64,000 nucleotides of DNA from Aquisphaera insulae (GTDB lineage Bacteria; Planctomycetota; Planctomycetia; Isosphaerales; Isosphaeraceae), in assembly GCF_011064615.1 (NCBI RefSeq), contig NZ_JAALJH010000023.1:1-64000 (forward strand), given 5' to 3'. Position numbers and translations under genes: made by a program. Shown one piece after another: positions 63,281-64,000 of this stretch. The notes under the pieces were generated by a model. That model saw only the letters and a program-made list of their open reading frames with translations. It ran no database searches and had not been told where the DNA came from. Positions within the stretch are counted from its first letter, which is position 1; each line of letters opens with the position of its first letter.

Positions 63281-64000
63281 GCAGGATCGATTACGACACA
63301 GACATCGTAAAGCACTTTGTCCGATACGACGGTTGGCTCCAGGCCCTTAAGTATCGGCATCAGGCAGTCCGGCGCGCGATCAACGGGAAACGAAGGACTC
63401 AGCCTATGAATTATTTCACGTTTTGCGCGTCGAGTGCCATCGACGTATTTATGCTTGAACGTGCGAAGCTCTTAAAGCGAGACAGGTCATCTGGACGCCT
63501 TGAAAACGTCTATTACTGTGAGGCCGATGAGCAAGAGTTCGCAAAGATCGCGAGTCTCCTTGGGTCCGGTGAAGCCGGATTTATGGAGAAGTTTGAGGAT
63601 TTTGTTCTATTCAGGGATGATAATCACACTCGAGGAAAGTCGAGGCTTGATCCAAGCGAAAAGGTGCCCGATGATTCGAGCATCCGACGAAAATTCGCGT
63701 GTAAGGCGCTCCACGAGAAATTCGTCGGTTTGTTTCCATTTGACGTTATCAATCTTGACTTGTTCGGAAACTTGTTCCCGCCTCTCGGCCCTGCCTACAG
63801 CCCAATACTCAAGACCTTTGAGCGAATCTTCGAATGGCAGAATCGCGCCTCGGATCACGACGGACATGAGTGTGAGGGTTTCTCGCTTTTTCTTACTGCC
63901 TATGTCCACAAAGAAAATATCAATAAAACTGCACTTGGAGATCTCATCAGGAGCGCGAGGTCCAATCTGCGTCATGAGGTTCTGTCAGCGGCTTTTACCG
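63277..64000 (+). CDS. Unknown partner protein of the GHKL ATPase (partial, 3' end outside window)
   Basis: The gene begins in ATGA overlap with the GHKL gene and stays open for 241 codons to the window edge. Its visible part is soluble and helical at the start (DYDTDIVKHFVRYDGWLQAL). The pattern MNYFTFCASSAIDVFMLERA, NVYYCEADEQEFAKIASLLG and FVGLFPFDVINLDLFGNLFP recalls the motif I / acidic loop / motif IV order of Rossmann methyltransferase-like proteins (for example TcmP-type), although no GxGxG is seen. I do not recognise the family with certainty. The translation coupling implies a complex with the GHKL ATPase. Its end lies outside, so a nuclease or other effector domain could still be hidden there. 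Confidence 0.65.
   Translation, partial: MSRIDYDTDIVKHFVRYDGWLQALKYRHQAVRRAINGKRRTQPMNYFTFCASSAIDVFMLERAKLLKRDRSSGRLENVYYCEADEQEFAKIASLLGSGEAGFMEKFEDFVLFRDDNHTRGKSRLDPSEKVPDDSSIRRKFACKALHEKFVGLFPFDVINLDLFGNLFPPLGPAYSPILKTFERIFEWQNRASDHDGHECEGFSLFLTAYVHKENINKTALGDLIRSARSNLRHEVLSAAFT

Overview
The window reads as chromosomal DNA of a high-GC planctomycete, most likely from the Isosphaeraceae. The clues are two DUF1559 prepilin-like proteins (FTLIELLVV start, H-x9-DG end), an ECF sigma factor next to a large Ser/Thr kinase, a surface protein with a LEPR-XLL-type start, an LpxC-FabZ fusion, and many genes ending or starting in overlapping ATGA.

Layout. 1-3451 (minus): a DUF1559 protein, a small lipoprotein, and the ATPase and permease of a MacB-type exporter, cut by the window edge. 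3500-4725: an empty stretch and a truncated acyltransferase. 4784-8019 (minus): a DevCAB-like permease, ATPase and membrane-fusion protein. 8071-11524 (minus): a DoxX-like protein, a Ser/Thr kinase and its ECF sigma factor. 11721-16050 (minus): an outer-membrane/lipid A cluster (Skp-like chaperone, LpxC-FabZ, LpxA, GnnA-like oxidoreductase). 16430-25441: ArsR regulator, DapA, PdxJ, UvrD/PcrA helicase, a PAS-containing Ser/Thr kinase, AcpS and an alpha/beta hydrolase. 26239-34501: beta-helix surface protein, ComEC, a DUF362 Tat protein and an MFS carrier. 34635-43837: a polytopic membrane protein whose frame runs into an opposite-strand SctQ/FliM-like gene, a partner gene, and four two-component genes. 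43965-53170: DUF1559, DinB-like, a lipoate/octanoate transferase, FHA protein, MoxR ATPase, Lgt, PanC, PanD and a [2Fe-2S] ferredoxin, with two clusters of a short palindromic repeat.

At about 54.95 kb the character changes. After 1.7 kb of repeats and gene scraps, the DNA becomes visibly richer in A/T, and a DNA phosphorothioation island begins and runs off the right edge. It holds a broken dnd-associated methyltransferase gene ending exactly at a 25-bp direct repeat, dndA, and divergently a tightly packed dndC - small protein - dndD - dndE set. DndE is fused to a HerA/FtsK-type ATPase and no dndB is present. Next come a GHKL (MORC/Hsp90-type) ATPase and an overlapping partner gene of unknown function. 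DndA and DndC supply and transfer sulfur, DndD and DndE act on DNA, and the GHKL pair sits where the restriction or interference module of a phosphorothioation system usually lies. None of the known partners (DndFGH, SspE) is seen in the window, so this pair is the best candidate for an undescribed effector.
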